A DNA stretch of 29,865 nucleotides from Chara braunii (lineage: Eukaryota > Streptophyta > Charophyceae > Charales > Characeae), in NCBI GenBank assembly GCA_003427395.1, contig BFEA01000381.1, positions 1,036,960 to 1,066,824 on the forward strand, written 5' to 3'. Below, in pieces: positions 9,661 to 19,999 of the stretch; the stretch's first letter is position 1; each line of letters starts with the position of its first letter. The position numbers and the translations under genes were made by a program. The notes under the pieces were generated by a model. That model was not told the origin of the DNA. It worked only from the letters and a program-made list of their open reading frames with translations, and did not search any database.

Positions 9661-10732
9661 AAAATGATCCCTGAAAATGCGATAATTGATCAAAGTAAAA
9701 AAACTTAGCTCATAAAATACAGGAATTGAAACTAACTCCTATGGCTCTACTACATGGCGAGCGACTAAAGCAACTACCTACCAAACTGAACCTCATACCA
9801 AGTAGTAGCCTCATTCAGTCACATGAAGGGCAAGCCACAAAGGTAAGTACTCTCACCAGCCCCAAGTCAACCTGAACAAATAATAGTTCATGCTCTCTCA
9901 ATGCTTTATCCCCTTATACCAGCTTTCATAAGGCGTAGGTCACGCCACCTGAACTTACAAGCGCGCCCAACTTAGCTAGGCCTAAAGTCAGAATATTTAA
10001 ACTTATTGAGCGTTCTGACTTAGCCAAGTATATACAAACAGAGGGCACAAATACTTTTCTCTTCCTTTGGGCATATGAGTAAGCCATTCATCTTACAAAC
10101 AATGCTTAATCGCCTTGAACCGTTTAATATCCAAGTTTTATATATCTCTCTGAACTTTAATCTTTAAGGTGGGTGCAGGGAAAGTAGCTTGCCAAGATTT
10201 ATACAAAGCCGAGTAAAAAAAATGATCCCTCAAAATGCAATAATTGATCAAAGTAAAAAAATTTAGCTCATAAAATACAGGAATTGAAACCAACTCCTAT
10301 GGCTCTACTACATGGCGAGCGACTAAAGCAAGTACCTACCAAACTGAACCTCATACCAAGTAGTAGCCTCATTAAGTCACATGAAGGGCAAGCCACAAAG
10401 GTAAGTACTCTCACCAGCCCCAAGTCAACCTGAACAAACAATAGTTCATGCTCTCTCAATGCTTTATCCCCTTATACCAGCTTTCATAAGGCGTAGGTCA
10501 CGCTACCTGAACTTACAAGCGCGCCCAACTTAGCTAGGCCTAAAGTCAGAATATTTAAACTTATTGAGCGTTCTGACTCAGCCAAGTATATACAAACAGA
10601 GGGCACAAGTACTTTTCTCTTCCTTTATGCATATGAGTAAGCCATTCATCTTACAAACAATGCTTAATCGCTTTGAACCGTTTAATATCCAAGTTTTATA
10701 TATCTCTCTGAACTTTAATCTTCAAGGTGGGC
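9617..10732. repeat. 558-bp direct tandem duplication unique to copy 1
   Basis: 9617-10174 is repeated as 10175-10732 with only a few differences (for example ATTCAGTCAC against ATTAAGTCAC). Copy 2 has a single version. The join lies where GTGGGT meets GCAGGG, while the far end reads GTGGGCGTAGGG, so a short shared GNAGGG motif marks the breakpoint. The low divergence shows that it arose after copies 1 and 2 separated. It duplicates the first two AACTTA stem-loops and a GGTAAGT site. Confidence 0.9.
9840..9848 (+). other. 5' splice-donor-like site in module I
   Basis: AAGGTAAGT, followed by AC, is kept in the duplicate at 10398-10406 and in copy 2 at 17894-17902. It may be functional or coincidental; the region is otherwise non-coding. 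Confidence 0.25.
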
Positions 10733-11385
10733 GTAGGGCTGAGTCATTCATCTTAATAACAATGCTCAGCCGGCCCAAGCTACCTTCATTTATACTTTTA
10801 ATTGTACTCTCTTCAAATTGCGGTAAGCTATAGTCAGACCGTCCAATCTTATGGAACCCGTGTCTGACTAGCCTGTTCTTAATAAAATAATAATAACATA
10901 TAGCCAGATTATAACCTTTGGGGTCCCGCATATACGAGGCTTTGAGTCAAACCCCCTGAACTTACAGAAGGGTCCGCCTCTCCACATGATTCCTTTCTCT
11001 CTGAGCCTTCAAGTGTGGCATTGGGTCAAGCCCTTGAAATTTCAGAAGGGTCTGCCATTTGTTAGGTTTATTTCCCTTAAAACAAATGCAGGAAGAGGCT
11101 GAGCCAACTGAACTTACAGAACAGCTCATCCCCCTTGTTGAGAAACAAAAGAAGCTCAAGAAAACCCAAAAAAAACAAGGGAACTCAAGGCACCAAAACT
11201 TATTGAGCGCTCCGAGTCCCTGGAAATCAAGCGCAATCAGCCCCTCGCCAGTTAGAGCAGTCAGGACACCTAAAATTATAGAGCGTCTTGACCTTCCACG
11301 CAACTCACAGCACCGGGTCTCCCCAAACTTATGGGGACGTCCCAGCCTCCAGAGCTCCAGGCTACTTAAACTTATAGAGTGGTCT
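9934..11385. repeat. AACTTA stem-loop family, copy 1
   Basis: AACTTA cores lie at 9952, 10000, 10510, 10558, 10959, 11111, 11197, 11326 and 11369; diverged cores are near 11037 and 11272. Most sit inside pairable arms: GTCAGAA (9987-9993) with TTCTGAC (10013-10019); GAGGC (10936) with GCCTC (10976); GGCA (11017) with TGCC (11053); TGAGC (11100) with GCTCA (11124); GTCAGGAC (11260-11267) with GTCTTGAC (11285-11292); TCCCC (11320) with GGGGA (11333). Next to the core, CTG..CAG alternates with CTA..TAG. Members with a weak outer stem are those at 9952 and 11197. Confidence 0.75.
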
Positions 11386-11557
11386 GATGCTCCATGCAAA
11401 ACCAAAATAAACAAAGCACTTGGTTTCCCCAGCCTAAGCGACCCAGTCAAACCGCATGCAACACCACCTTCCCCCCAACCTTCCCCCAGATGCATTTCTT
11501 TTAACAATCTACTTTCAGGCAGTCAACAAATCTGAAGCTAAGATTGGACACTCATTC

Positions 11558-12393
11558 NTTTACTTTATCTNAGGTCAGATCCTGAAAGCCAAGCCAAAGT
11601 CNAAGTACAAGGGACATACAGCATAACCAGCCAAACNTAGAAAGGTGTACANGTAGGGGCTATAATCCGGGTGTATAAAGNGAGTCAGGGAATTACCACT
11701 CAGTNCCCTGCCTNCAGGACTCCTCCTGAGTCCNNGCANAGCTACCGCAATCGCTGGGGCGAANNTNNCACAAAGGCCTTGGCACGGGTTACGAGTTGCA
11801 ATCCNGCCTGCCGCCTTCCTCTCAGAACCAACAGACTAGANNNAGAGTAAGNGGGGCANAAGTNGGGGNTTTGAGTCGCTCAGGTACAAGANGGGTGCAC
11901 TCAGATTCGNGAGAGANGGCCTTNAAATCTTTGTGCGCCTGAGGGCCCCGCAACGGCGGCCAACGTGACAGCTTGGTCACCGCCGAAGTAACCCGTCCTG
12001 ACGAGCTTCTAACTCATAGCACCNGNCTTNCTTCCTAAGNCNGACTNCTCCATGTCCAACNACAACCGTCCAACACCCCGCATTAGTCCTTATGTGCCGC
12101 CNCAACACCCATCGGCGGCCANCANTAGTCAACAGCAACGGTCCACAGCAGCAACGGCAATCACNGCGCAGTATGCAGCGGTAACCTGTGCCTGGTTAGC
12201 AGCAGNAGTAATCACCCTCTAGAGAGTTCGCACCANCAGCAGCAACCGCACTGCATGAAGACGCCGATCCCNCAAACCGCCTNTGCAGACTGCAGACGGT
12301 ACCCCTTTCCTTCTCACTCTACACCATCATGTCCCGTAGTGGAACCNCAATCNTATGACCCTCCCGTCCACAGTAGACTCNGTNATCTACAAN
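11558..12393. other. Interval with scattered ambiguous bases
   Basis: All N characters of the window fall here as isolated or short runs. The interval covers the end of module I copy 1 and the approach to module S copy B. Unambiguous parts still match 19031-19830. Scattered single Ns suggest consensus calls from near-identical collapsed repeats or low-quality reads, not a scaffold gap. Confidence 0.9.
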
Positions 12394-15302
12394 AGCCCGG
12401 CAACCAAGGCGGCCTGCGAAGCCCACAACAGAAGGGCCGTAAAGACCACTGCAGTTTTCGATTCAGTGGCCACAACAGTCTCCCCTCTCCAACCTTTGCA
12501 GACGCCAGACTACTCTGCTGGGTCGTCTTTGGAAGGACCCTGACCGACGGGTTACAGGCAGAAGGACAGCAGCGGGGCGCAGACAAGGTCGCTCATACAT
12601 CCAGCACAGAGCAAACGCGCATCACCTACTCACACCACGATTGAATACAGCAGACTATCAGTTTCCGCCACCCCCTTAGTAAGGAGGTCGCTCTGACACA
12701 CATCCGTTGTTCCCCACAGGCGCCTCAAATATCCCAACCCGAGCAGTCTCCTACTCCGCCCAGGTACGTGCCCCCTCTCCCTCTCACATTCTCTCTACCT
12801 CTCTCTTACCCCCCTTTCTGGCACTTGGTCACTCTTGTACACCTCCCCACTGCTGCCTCCAGGCAACGATAGCGACAAGGTGCATTGCTGGCTGAAAACC
12901 AGCTCGTCAGTGCCCCCCCAGGTATCCGTGTCCCGCCCATCAAGTCCTACCGGCTTCCAGGTAAGTCTCCGACATCGCGACAAGCCCCACACGAGCTCAA
13001 TCAATAACTGAGCAAAGTTCGAATGAACCTTCCGCTAAGACGCGGGTAGGTTCACTTCCCCTTCTCACGGCCTCCTCCCGGTGCAACCTCCTCACTAACA
13101 ATCTCAAAGACTACCCACTAAACTCTAAATCTTACACAACCATTCGATTCGCTTCGTTCCCAAACCTCTGTTTTGCATCTCATCCCGCTCGAATCCATCG
13201 AGAATCGAGCGGGGTCTCAAACTTTAACTCTCACTATCGTCCCTCCCGCCATAGCCTCGGCGCAGTGAGTTCTCTGACTGACCTCCTTTCTTCTAACTCT
13301 TTTACTAATCTGACACTCCCAATAGATTCGCCTTGTCAAATACTCCCGATCTCAGCTCTTCTCGCGCTCGATTCCATTACGAATCGAGCATATCACACTT
13401 TCCTGACCGACGCCCATCTCTTCACTTGCCACTGTCGTTCCTTGCGAATGAACCTGACGCGGAAATGCGTCCAGAATTCATTTTCTCTACTCGTGCCTTC
13501 AAGCCCTCCTTCTGCCAGCCTCTCTATCACCCGCATGCACCCGGAGTCGGATCTCGTCTTGATTCGTTCGCCCTCTCCTCCCCGTTATAGCCATATCCCT
13601 CCAACTTCAGCCATCCTCGCGCACCCCCGTTCCTTCCTAACTCCCTTTACACTCCCCCACTCGCCGTTCTGAGCCCGCCATCGCATTCGCCCGACCCAAG
13701 GACCCCGGGTTCAACTCACAGGCTGCCGGGATCCTCAAAGCATCGAGGGCGCTAGGCGCTTTCCGCCCCCATCGCCTTCCTTTCTTAACTGCGGTCATCT
13801 CCAACTCCACTCCAATGCACCCGGGCGCGCTCCCGGGTCAAATTCAGTTCCTCTTCACCGGGCCGCTGCCTTCCCCCTCCGCCTTATCTCACCGGCTCGA
13901 CGCCCGTAGCCACTGCCTCAGCGCCGCCTGGCTTCATCTGCCACCCAGTACGCATGCGGCCGCGACCCCCGTCCCATGTCATCTGCCCGTTGGCGTCAAC
14001 CACCTCGGCGCTCTAACGTTGCACGACCTGACAACCAGCCAAATGCCCGAATACGAGCGAAAAAGTGATCGGCTGCCGGACCTTCTACGACATATGCACT
14101 TCATCCTGGCGCAGTGGCCAGGCCAGCCTCCTCGGCGTCGTTCCAATTTTAACGGATGTCTCGAAGGACTTTAGCCGCGGCAGGCGCCCCCCCCCCCTTT
14201 CCGCGTGCACGCACCTCGCTACCCCGCCTGCATTCGCCTTCCTACTGTGCCACCCTGGCAGGCTGTCGCCACAGTCCTACCCACTCCGCTTGGGCCCAGG
14301 CGGGGTTCACCACCCCCTTGGATCCCCAACAGCCAACCTCCCACGTGTATAGCTAGCCGCGACATGAAGGTGCGGCCTGCTGCCAGGCCCAGCTTAGAGC
14401 GTGGGCCTTGGTAACTGGCCGGGGTACAGCCCCTCGGTGGTGACGGTAGACACCCAACGAGGACCTCGGGGACCGCAGTGAGGGAGAGCTTCGTGCGGCT
14501 GACCCTTCCAGTCCTTCAGCGGGCCGCCTCGATACACGCCCAACGGTACTCTGTGCCCCGATGGCACACATACACCTAGCCAATCAATAACCCGCCCGTA
14601 CGTCGGACCCCTCGGCCCGGCTTTTTCCCGACGGCAGGATAAGCGAAATTTTTCCGGCCTCCTGAACATGCGGGCCCATCAAAGGAGCCTCCCGCTCGAG
14701 GTCCTCGGTTGCCGTGACGACCGCTAAACCCCTGGCGTCACACCCAAGTCAAAGGACGTCGGGATACGAAAATGATAGCAATAAAATGAAAACTCAGAAC
14801 CATTGACCGTCAGAATGTAACGAACGAGGAAACTGAAACTGTCAACCTCGTCCTAACACCGCAAACGCCCAACCCAAGGGGGATAGCCCAACGGCCCTCA
14901 ACCCCATCGGCTTCCTCCTCGATGCTCCGCTGCTGCCGCGCCGGCGTCCGCTAGCCTCGATCCCCGAACCTCCATATCGCCAACCCAATGTCGTAACCTA
15001 TAGGGTTAAGCCCAAGCCTGAGGCAACCACACCCGCGGAGTGTCATATGAGGCGGTGCGGCGCTGCGCTCAGGGCCAGGGAAATTGGCATGAGCGTCATC
15101 CCTGCCTACAACCGTGCGCACGGCCGCCCAGCGTCTGCACCGACTTACCAAGTTGTACCACGCCCGCCACTCGCGCCATCCCGCGTGCCAAGACCTACTG
15201 CAGCCACACTGTCGCCGTCGACGCCGTCGTCCATGCGCGCGCGCTCGCTTCAGTCAAACGCACCAATCAACTGACAATATCCCCAATCCCTGCTTAATCA
15301 GT

Positions 15303-15310
15303 TATAAATA
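15303..15310 (+). promoter_or_regulatory. TATA-box-like site in module S copy B
   Basis: TATAAATA, equivalent to 2895-2902 in copy A, 245 bp before the module end. Confidence 0.4.
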
Positions 15311-15530
15311 AATATTAATAATATCGTTAAGCAAGGCGACCGACGTCCGAGTCGGCTTTACAATCAACGACACAAAAGAATCACGCGCACCTTTAACCTG
15401 CTCCCACACACCCTCTATTGTGGTTAACCACCCAGTCAACGCAATCACAAACGCAGCCGCGCCTGGCGCGGTATACTTAAACGTTAAACCAAAATTATTT
15501 TTTGTCACTTGCAAAAACCAGGGCGGATAC

Positions 15531-15555
15531 CCTTGTAAGGGTATTCGCCCCGACA
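15531..15555. other. Terminal hairpin and CGACA end of module S (copy B)
   Basis: GGGCG (15531-15535) pairs with CGCCC (15546-15550), enclosing the ATACCCTT/AAGGGTAT stem; CGACA follows. It is identical to copy A over the hairpin. Confidence 0.85.
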
Positions 15556-17079
15556 CCGCCGAGCTACTAGTCCACAATACGAAGGCTAATCAGTTGCAAT
15601 CGCAGAGGTGGACAAACCAAGGGCGTTTCTCGTTCGCTGTAGCATAGGGGGTACGCTCGGTAATACGCCTATCGGACCCGCACGAGAATCGACATCTTAA
15701 GGGGCTGAGGTCCCAAGCGCTGCTCGTCGTCGGTCGACTAGGACGCATCCCACACACAACGCGCACACCACTCCAAAAAACACAAAAATGAAACGCACGC
15801 ACACACACACATTGCACAAACGACACGACCCGAACAACGCGATACCCACAACGCGACAACGCTCCTAGCTCGTCGGTAACCATCCCATAATTTTCCGTCA
15901 CGAAGGTCAGATAAGCGTCGCGTGAAAGACTAGGTATAAAACCGCGCGGACGCAGGACTAACTCATATCGACTCGCAGTGCAAATGTACGCAAGCAGTCG
16001 CAATGATGGCGTACTATGTAGTGCCCATAATCAAACGGTCCCTCGTGGATCCGAGTACCGCTTATGACACTCAAGTGTCAAACTCGACGCGTCGTGAGGG
16101 TCTGATCCTTCACGACATTGCACGGGTGAAGGAATAGTCGTGCGGCCGCCATGAGACCTCCGACCTTTGGTCTGAGCGTCTCGGTAGGCAAGGCAAATAG
16201 GCTCTGAGCGGGGGTAGATTCCTTCCCTGCAGAGTCTAGGGCTTGGGATGTCCTGGACAAGGACCTTGAATCCCGGTCCAGGACCAACGTCCGACTATAA
16301 AATCTCCAAGAAGCAAAGGATAAAAGGGGATCTCCCTTTTCTCTCAAGGCATAATCAAGTTAATCCTTGCGCAAGATCACAGTAAGCCGCGCGCATACCC
16401 AAGACACATATAAATATATACATTAGGCTTAATTATATAGGACGATCACTTCTCACAGTCACAGTGGGGCTCCTCTCAGCCACATACACATGTAATCGAA
16501 GACAGTCACATCCAAAGTTCGAATCACAACCATACCTACAATCACATCAAAGATCAACAAAAGTCCACGCACTACACAGGGTCAACTTCAACCATTCCCG
16601 ATGCTCATACCCCTTGCTTTAGCCATACAAACCTCACTCTTGAGCAACTCCCCAAAATAAATACTCAGTACTTCTATTAAATGACCATTCAATAAAGTCT
16701 GGGTAAAAACACAATGAAACAACTCAAACCACAGGGCTAAAGCCTTTAGGTTAAGTGACAAGAGTGGATTGAAGTTGAATCGTAAACTGACGAGTCGGTA
16801 ATTGACCTGTTACTAGTGATAATAGAGGATGATCCTCAAGGAATCAAGCTGAATCTAGTCCTGATCTTGAATCAGACAACCCAAAGGACCTGTAACACAA
16901 GGTAAATCAAATGCCAAAACTAAAATATCAACATATGGGGGATAAACCTCCATAGCACACTTTCACTCAAAGTTATCTGCCAACTAAGTCTAAGTCTACC
17001 TCTAAGCCAGTGCCCAAAGCAAGGGTAGACTAATGGCAGGATGTCCCCTAGTCAGGGTGGATCGCCAAAAAATCGCCAC

Positions 17080-17660
17080 CTGTAAAAATATAATCTAACT
17101 CCTTTAAATCAAGAAAATTTCGGCAGCGCTTCCAGTAGGAAAAATGTCTTTTCAGAATATTTATAAGCTCAAATATGAAAAGAGGAATAATCTTTAACTC
17201 TCGAGAGTCAAATTTTGTCTAACTCCCTGAATGAGTAGAAATTTGGGTAGCACTCCCTTTAGAAAGGAAGGCTTCCCATATTTATACTAAGTCAGATTCG
17301 AACTCAAAAGCAAACTTTGAGTCAAACTTAGACAAGATTTAACTAACTCCTTAGTTCTGCAAAAATTTCGGCAGCACTCCCTTTAGAAAAGTGTTATTCC
17401 AAAATTTATACAAGGCTAAATCCAGAATTTAAGGATAACTTTGACTTCTCAAAATCCAATTTTGTCTAACTCCCTGAATTAGCAAAACTTTGGGCAGCAC
17501 TCCCTTTAGAAAAGGAGACTTTCCAGATTTTCACTAGGTCAGATATAACGAGAAGACAAGTCGAACTTTCGCAAGTAAAAAATTGACCAACTCCTTGGTT
17601 TTGTACAAATTTCGGCAGCGCTTCCCGTAGAGAAAGTAGCTTGCCAAGATTTATACAAAG
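17080..17660. repeat. Five 123-bp tandem units (copy 2)
   Basis: Anchors fall at 17120, 17244, 17368, 17491 and 17612, spacing 124, 124, 123 and 121 bp, with the same alternation of TCGG and TGGG types as copy 1. The stem of unit 5 is well kept (TTTGTACAAATTT region against about 17640-17660), while those of units 2 and 4 are more eroded than in copy 1. Confidence 0.85.
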
Positions 17661-17690
17661 TCAATTATAACAAAAGATCCCAAAAAATGC

Positions 17691-17776
17691 GAGAATTAAT
17701 CTAAGTAAAAAAAACTTAGCTTAGAGAATGCAGGAGAATTAATCTAAGTAAAAAAAACTTAGCTTAGAGAATGCAG
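17691..17776. repeat. 43-bp perfect tandem duplication
   Basis: 17691-17733 is repeated without change at 17734-17776. Each unit contains the small inverted repeat CTAAGT/ACTTAG around an A-run. Copy 1 has a single version. The identity marks it as recent. Confidence 0.95.
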
Positions 17777-17993
17777 GAATTGAAACTAACTCCTATAGCT
17801 CTAGCACGTGGCGTGCAACTAAAGCAATTACCTATCAAACTGAAACTCCGACCAAGTAGTAAGCTCACTCAGCCACATGCAGGCCAAACCACAAAGGTAA
17901 GTACTCTCGTCATCCCAAGGTGTACCTGAACAAACAATAGTTCATGATCCTTCAATGCTTTAGCCCTTTATAGCCAGCTTATATAAGGCATAG

Positions 17994-18935
17994 GTCAGGT
18001 CACCTGAACTTACAGAGCGTGCCTAACTTAATCAGGCCATAAGTCAGAATACCTAAACTTATAGAGCGTTTTGACTTAGCCAAGTATACACAAACAAAGG
18101 GCACTACTACTTTTCTCTTCCTTTGGGCATATGACTAGAGCACTCTAGTCGCCCTGAATTGTTTAGATAGCCAAATTATATATATATATATCTGAACTTA
18201 ATATTCAGGGTGGGCGTAGGACTGAGCCATTCATCTTAGAAACAGTGCCCAACGGCCCAAGTCACCTTCAATTATATTCTTAATTGCACTCTTTTCAATT
18301 ACGATAAACTATAGTCAGACCGTCCAATCTTATGGAACCCGTGTCTGATTAGCCTATTCTTAATAAAATAATAATAACATATAGCCAGATTATAACATTT
18401 GGATTCCAGCAAGTGCGAGGCTTCGAGTCAAACCCCCAGAACTTACAGAAGGGTCTGCCTCTCTACCTGATTCCTTTCTCTCTGATCCTCCCTGTGCGTG
18501 GCATTGGGTCAAACCCCCTGAACTTACAGAAGGGTCTGCCCCTTTGCCAGGTCCATTCCCTTAAACCAAATGCAAGAAGAGACTGAGCTACCTAAACTTA
18601 TAGAGCAGCACAGTCCCCTCCTTCAAAAACTAAAGAAACTGAGAAAACCCAAAAGAAACCAAGGCAGCTCAAAGCACCAAAACTTATTAAATGCTCTGTG
18701 CCCCTGAAAATCAAACACAGTCAAACCCTCGCAAGTCAGAGCAGTCAGGTCACCTAAGCTTATAGAGCGTCCTAACTCTTTATACAGTTCACAGCACTGG
18801 GTCTCCCCAACGTATGGGGACATCCCAGCCTCCAGAGTTTTAGGCTACGTTAACTTATATAGCAGCCTGAAGCTCCATGCAAATCAAAATTAAACAAGGC
18901 GCTGGGCTTCCCCAAACTTATGGGGACCTCCCAGC
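17994..18935. repeat. AACTTA stem-loop family, copy 2
   Basis: Cores lie at 18007, 18056, 18440, 18521, 18595, 18681, 18852 and 18915, with variants AGCTTA (18756) and AACGTA (about 18809). Supporting arms: GTCAGGTCAC (17994-18003) with GTGCCTAAC (18019-18027); GTCAGAA (18043) with TTTTGAC (18069); GACTGAGCT (18581-18589) with AGCACAGTC (18607-18615); AGGCT (18842) with AGCCT (18864); GCTGGG plus CCCC (18901-18913) with GGGG plus CCCAGC (18922-18935). The last unit is missing from copy 1. Confidence 0.75.
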
Positions 18936-19639
18936 CTGAACGACCCAATCAGACTGCATGCAACACGACCTTCCTCCCAACCTTCCCCCAGATGCAATCC
19001 CTTTTGTTCACAATCTGCCTTTAGGCAACCAAACATTCCTTTATTTCAGTCTGACTTATGTCCTGAAAGTCAAACTAAGATAAGATACAGGAGTCACAGA
19101 ATACACTCAGTCAAACCATAGAAAGATGTACAGATAGACGTTGTAGCCGGGTTAATAGAGGGAGTCAGGGAGTTACCACTCAATTCCCTGCCTCCAGGAC
19201 TCAGCCTGAGTCCCATCAGAGCTCCCGCAATCGGTGGGGCGAACCTCCCACAGAGGCCTTGGCACGGATTACGGGTTACAACCCGTCTGCCGTCTTCCTC
19301 TCAGATCCAAATAAACGAGACTTAGAGTAAGAAAGGCAGGAGGGAGAAAGTTTGAGTCTCTCAGATCCAAGGGGGGTGCACTCAGACTCGCAGGAGAGGG
19401 TCTTCAAACCTTCCGTGTCTGAGGGCCCCGCAATGGCGGCCAATGTGGCAGCCTGGTCAACCCAAAGTCAGACTGCTCGTCGTTCACTCTCTCTAGTGAG
19501 GTCCCAAGTCATAGCGGCAACCTCCTTTGTAGAACTTAGTTACTTCTCAAGCATGCAGTGCCTTCGCCTCTGGCCAATTGCTGTTGCGCAGCCTAGGATG
19601 AGTGCACTCCTATGCTCTAGGACTCCGCAGAGGGCGACA

Positions 19640-19830
19640 CTCCCAACAGCCGCCTGCAGCAACAACGCCCCTCAACGGTCCACAATAGCCTCGCAGTTGT
19701 AGCAGCAGCAGTACGACCGTTCGTAATAGCCGCGGCAGCAACTGCAGCAGTAAACGTCGCAAGAGCAACACCGCCAGCCGTACAGTCGCGACGCAGCAAC
19801 CGATACCGCACTGGTTACGTTGCCCGACAA
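19640..19830. other. CAG/CAA-rich stretch at end of module I
   Basis: Many GCAGCA and CAACAG triplets occur here, matching the equivalent stretch at about 12130-12255. It is not a clean microsatellite. Open frames read through it on both strands, as expected of stop-poor triplets, and give no recognised protein. Confidence 0.5.
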
Positions 19831-19999
19831 CCTGCAGCCCCTTCACCCCATAGCATACGCCTACTCCTTGCCGCTTGATCCCAAAACCGCCGCATCCCGT
19901 TGGTATGCTGGTAGATCTCGCCCTGTCCGCGTTATCCTTGGCCCCACATAACCTCCCTGAGGCCGGCCAAAGACTTTATCAGGTAGATACGAGCTTGGG

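Larger units (their letters stand above)
7572..12250. repeat. Module I, copy 1
   Basis: This aligns with 15556 to about 19840 over its whole length, with extra material in copy 1 (a 558-bp duplication). In order it holds an AC-rich low-complexity stretch (about 7750-7860), a hairpin cluster (8065-8143), AT-rich sequence with small hairpins, five 123-bp units, the 558-bp duplication, the AACTTA stem-loop family, and a region with N bases. A plus-strand frame at 8004-8198 starting MAYYVVPIIKRS exists in both copies, but in copy 2 it has a TAG and mostly amino-acid-changing differences, so I do not call it a gene. The right edge against module S cannot be placed exactly. Confidence 0.8.
12404..15555. 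repeat. Module S, copy B
   Basis: Position 12404 corresponds to window position 1, and homology to copy A continues to the CGACA end at 15551-15555. The true left end lies at or before 12404, in or beside the interval with Ns. Differences from copy A include loss of about 16 bp near 12870 and a gain of about 22 bp near 14098. Both copies share a poly-C run (about 1780 and 14188). The sequence following it is module I copy 2, without the 4.4-kb segment. Confidence 0.85.
15556..19840. repeat. Module I, copy 2
   Basis: This aligns with 7572 to about 12250. It has the AC-rich stretch (about 15745-15850), the hairpin cluster (16065-16143), 123-bp units, a private 43-bp duplication, and the AACTTA stem-loops. 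No frame is conserved with copy 1 in a way that suggests selection on protein. A minus-strand frame at 15590-16003 is truncated in copy 1. Confidence 0.8.

Noticed and set aside
11059-11535. 158-codon plus-strand open frame with repeated K-L-I-E-like peptides
   Set aside because: The peptide repeat comes from the AACTTA stem-loops; units fall in different frames, and the frame is not preserved in copy 2.
15590-16003. 137-codon minus-strand open frame in module I copy 2
   Set aside because: In copy 1 the matching frame stops early, and the resemblance is explained by overall DNA similarity.
16787-16825. CTGACGA resembling a hammerhead ribozyme core
   Set aside because: The required GAAA after stem II is missing and copy 1 reads CCGACGA, so no hammerhead can be assigned.
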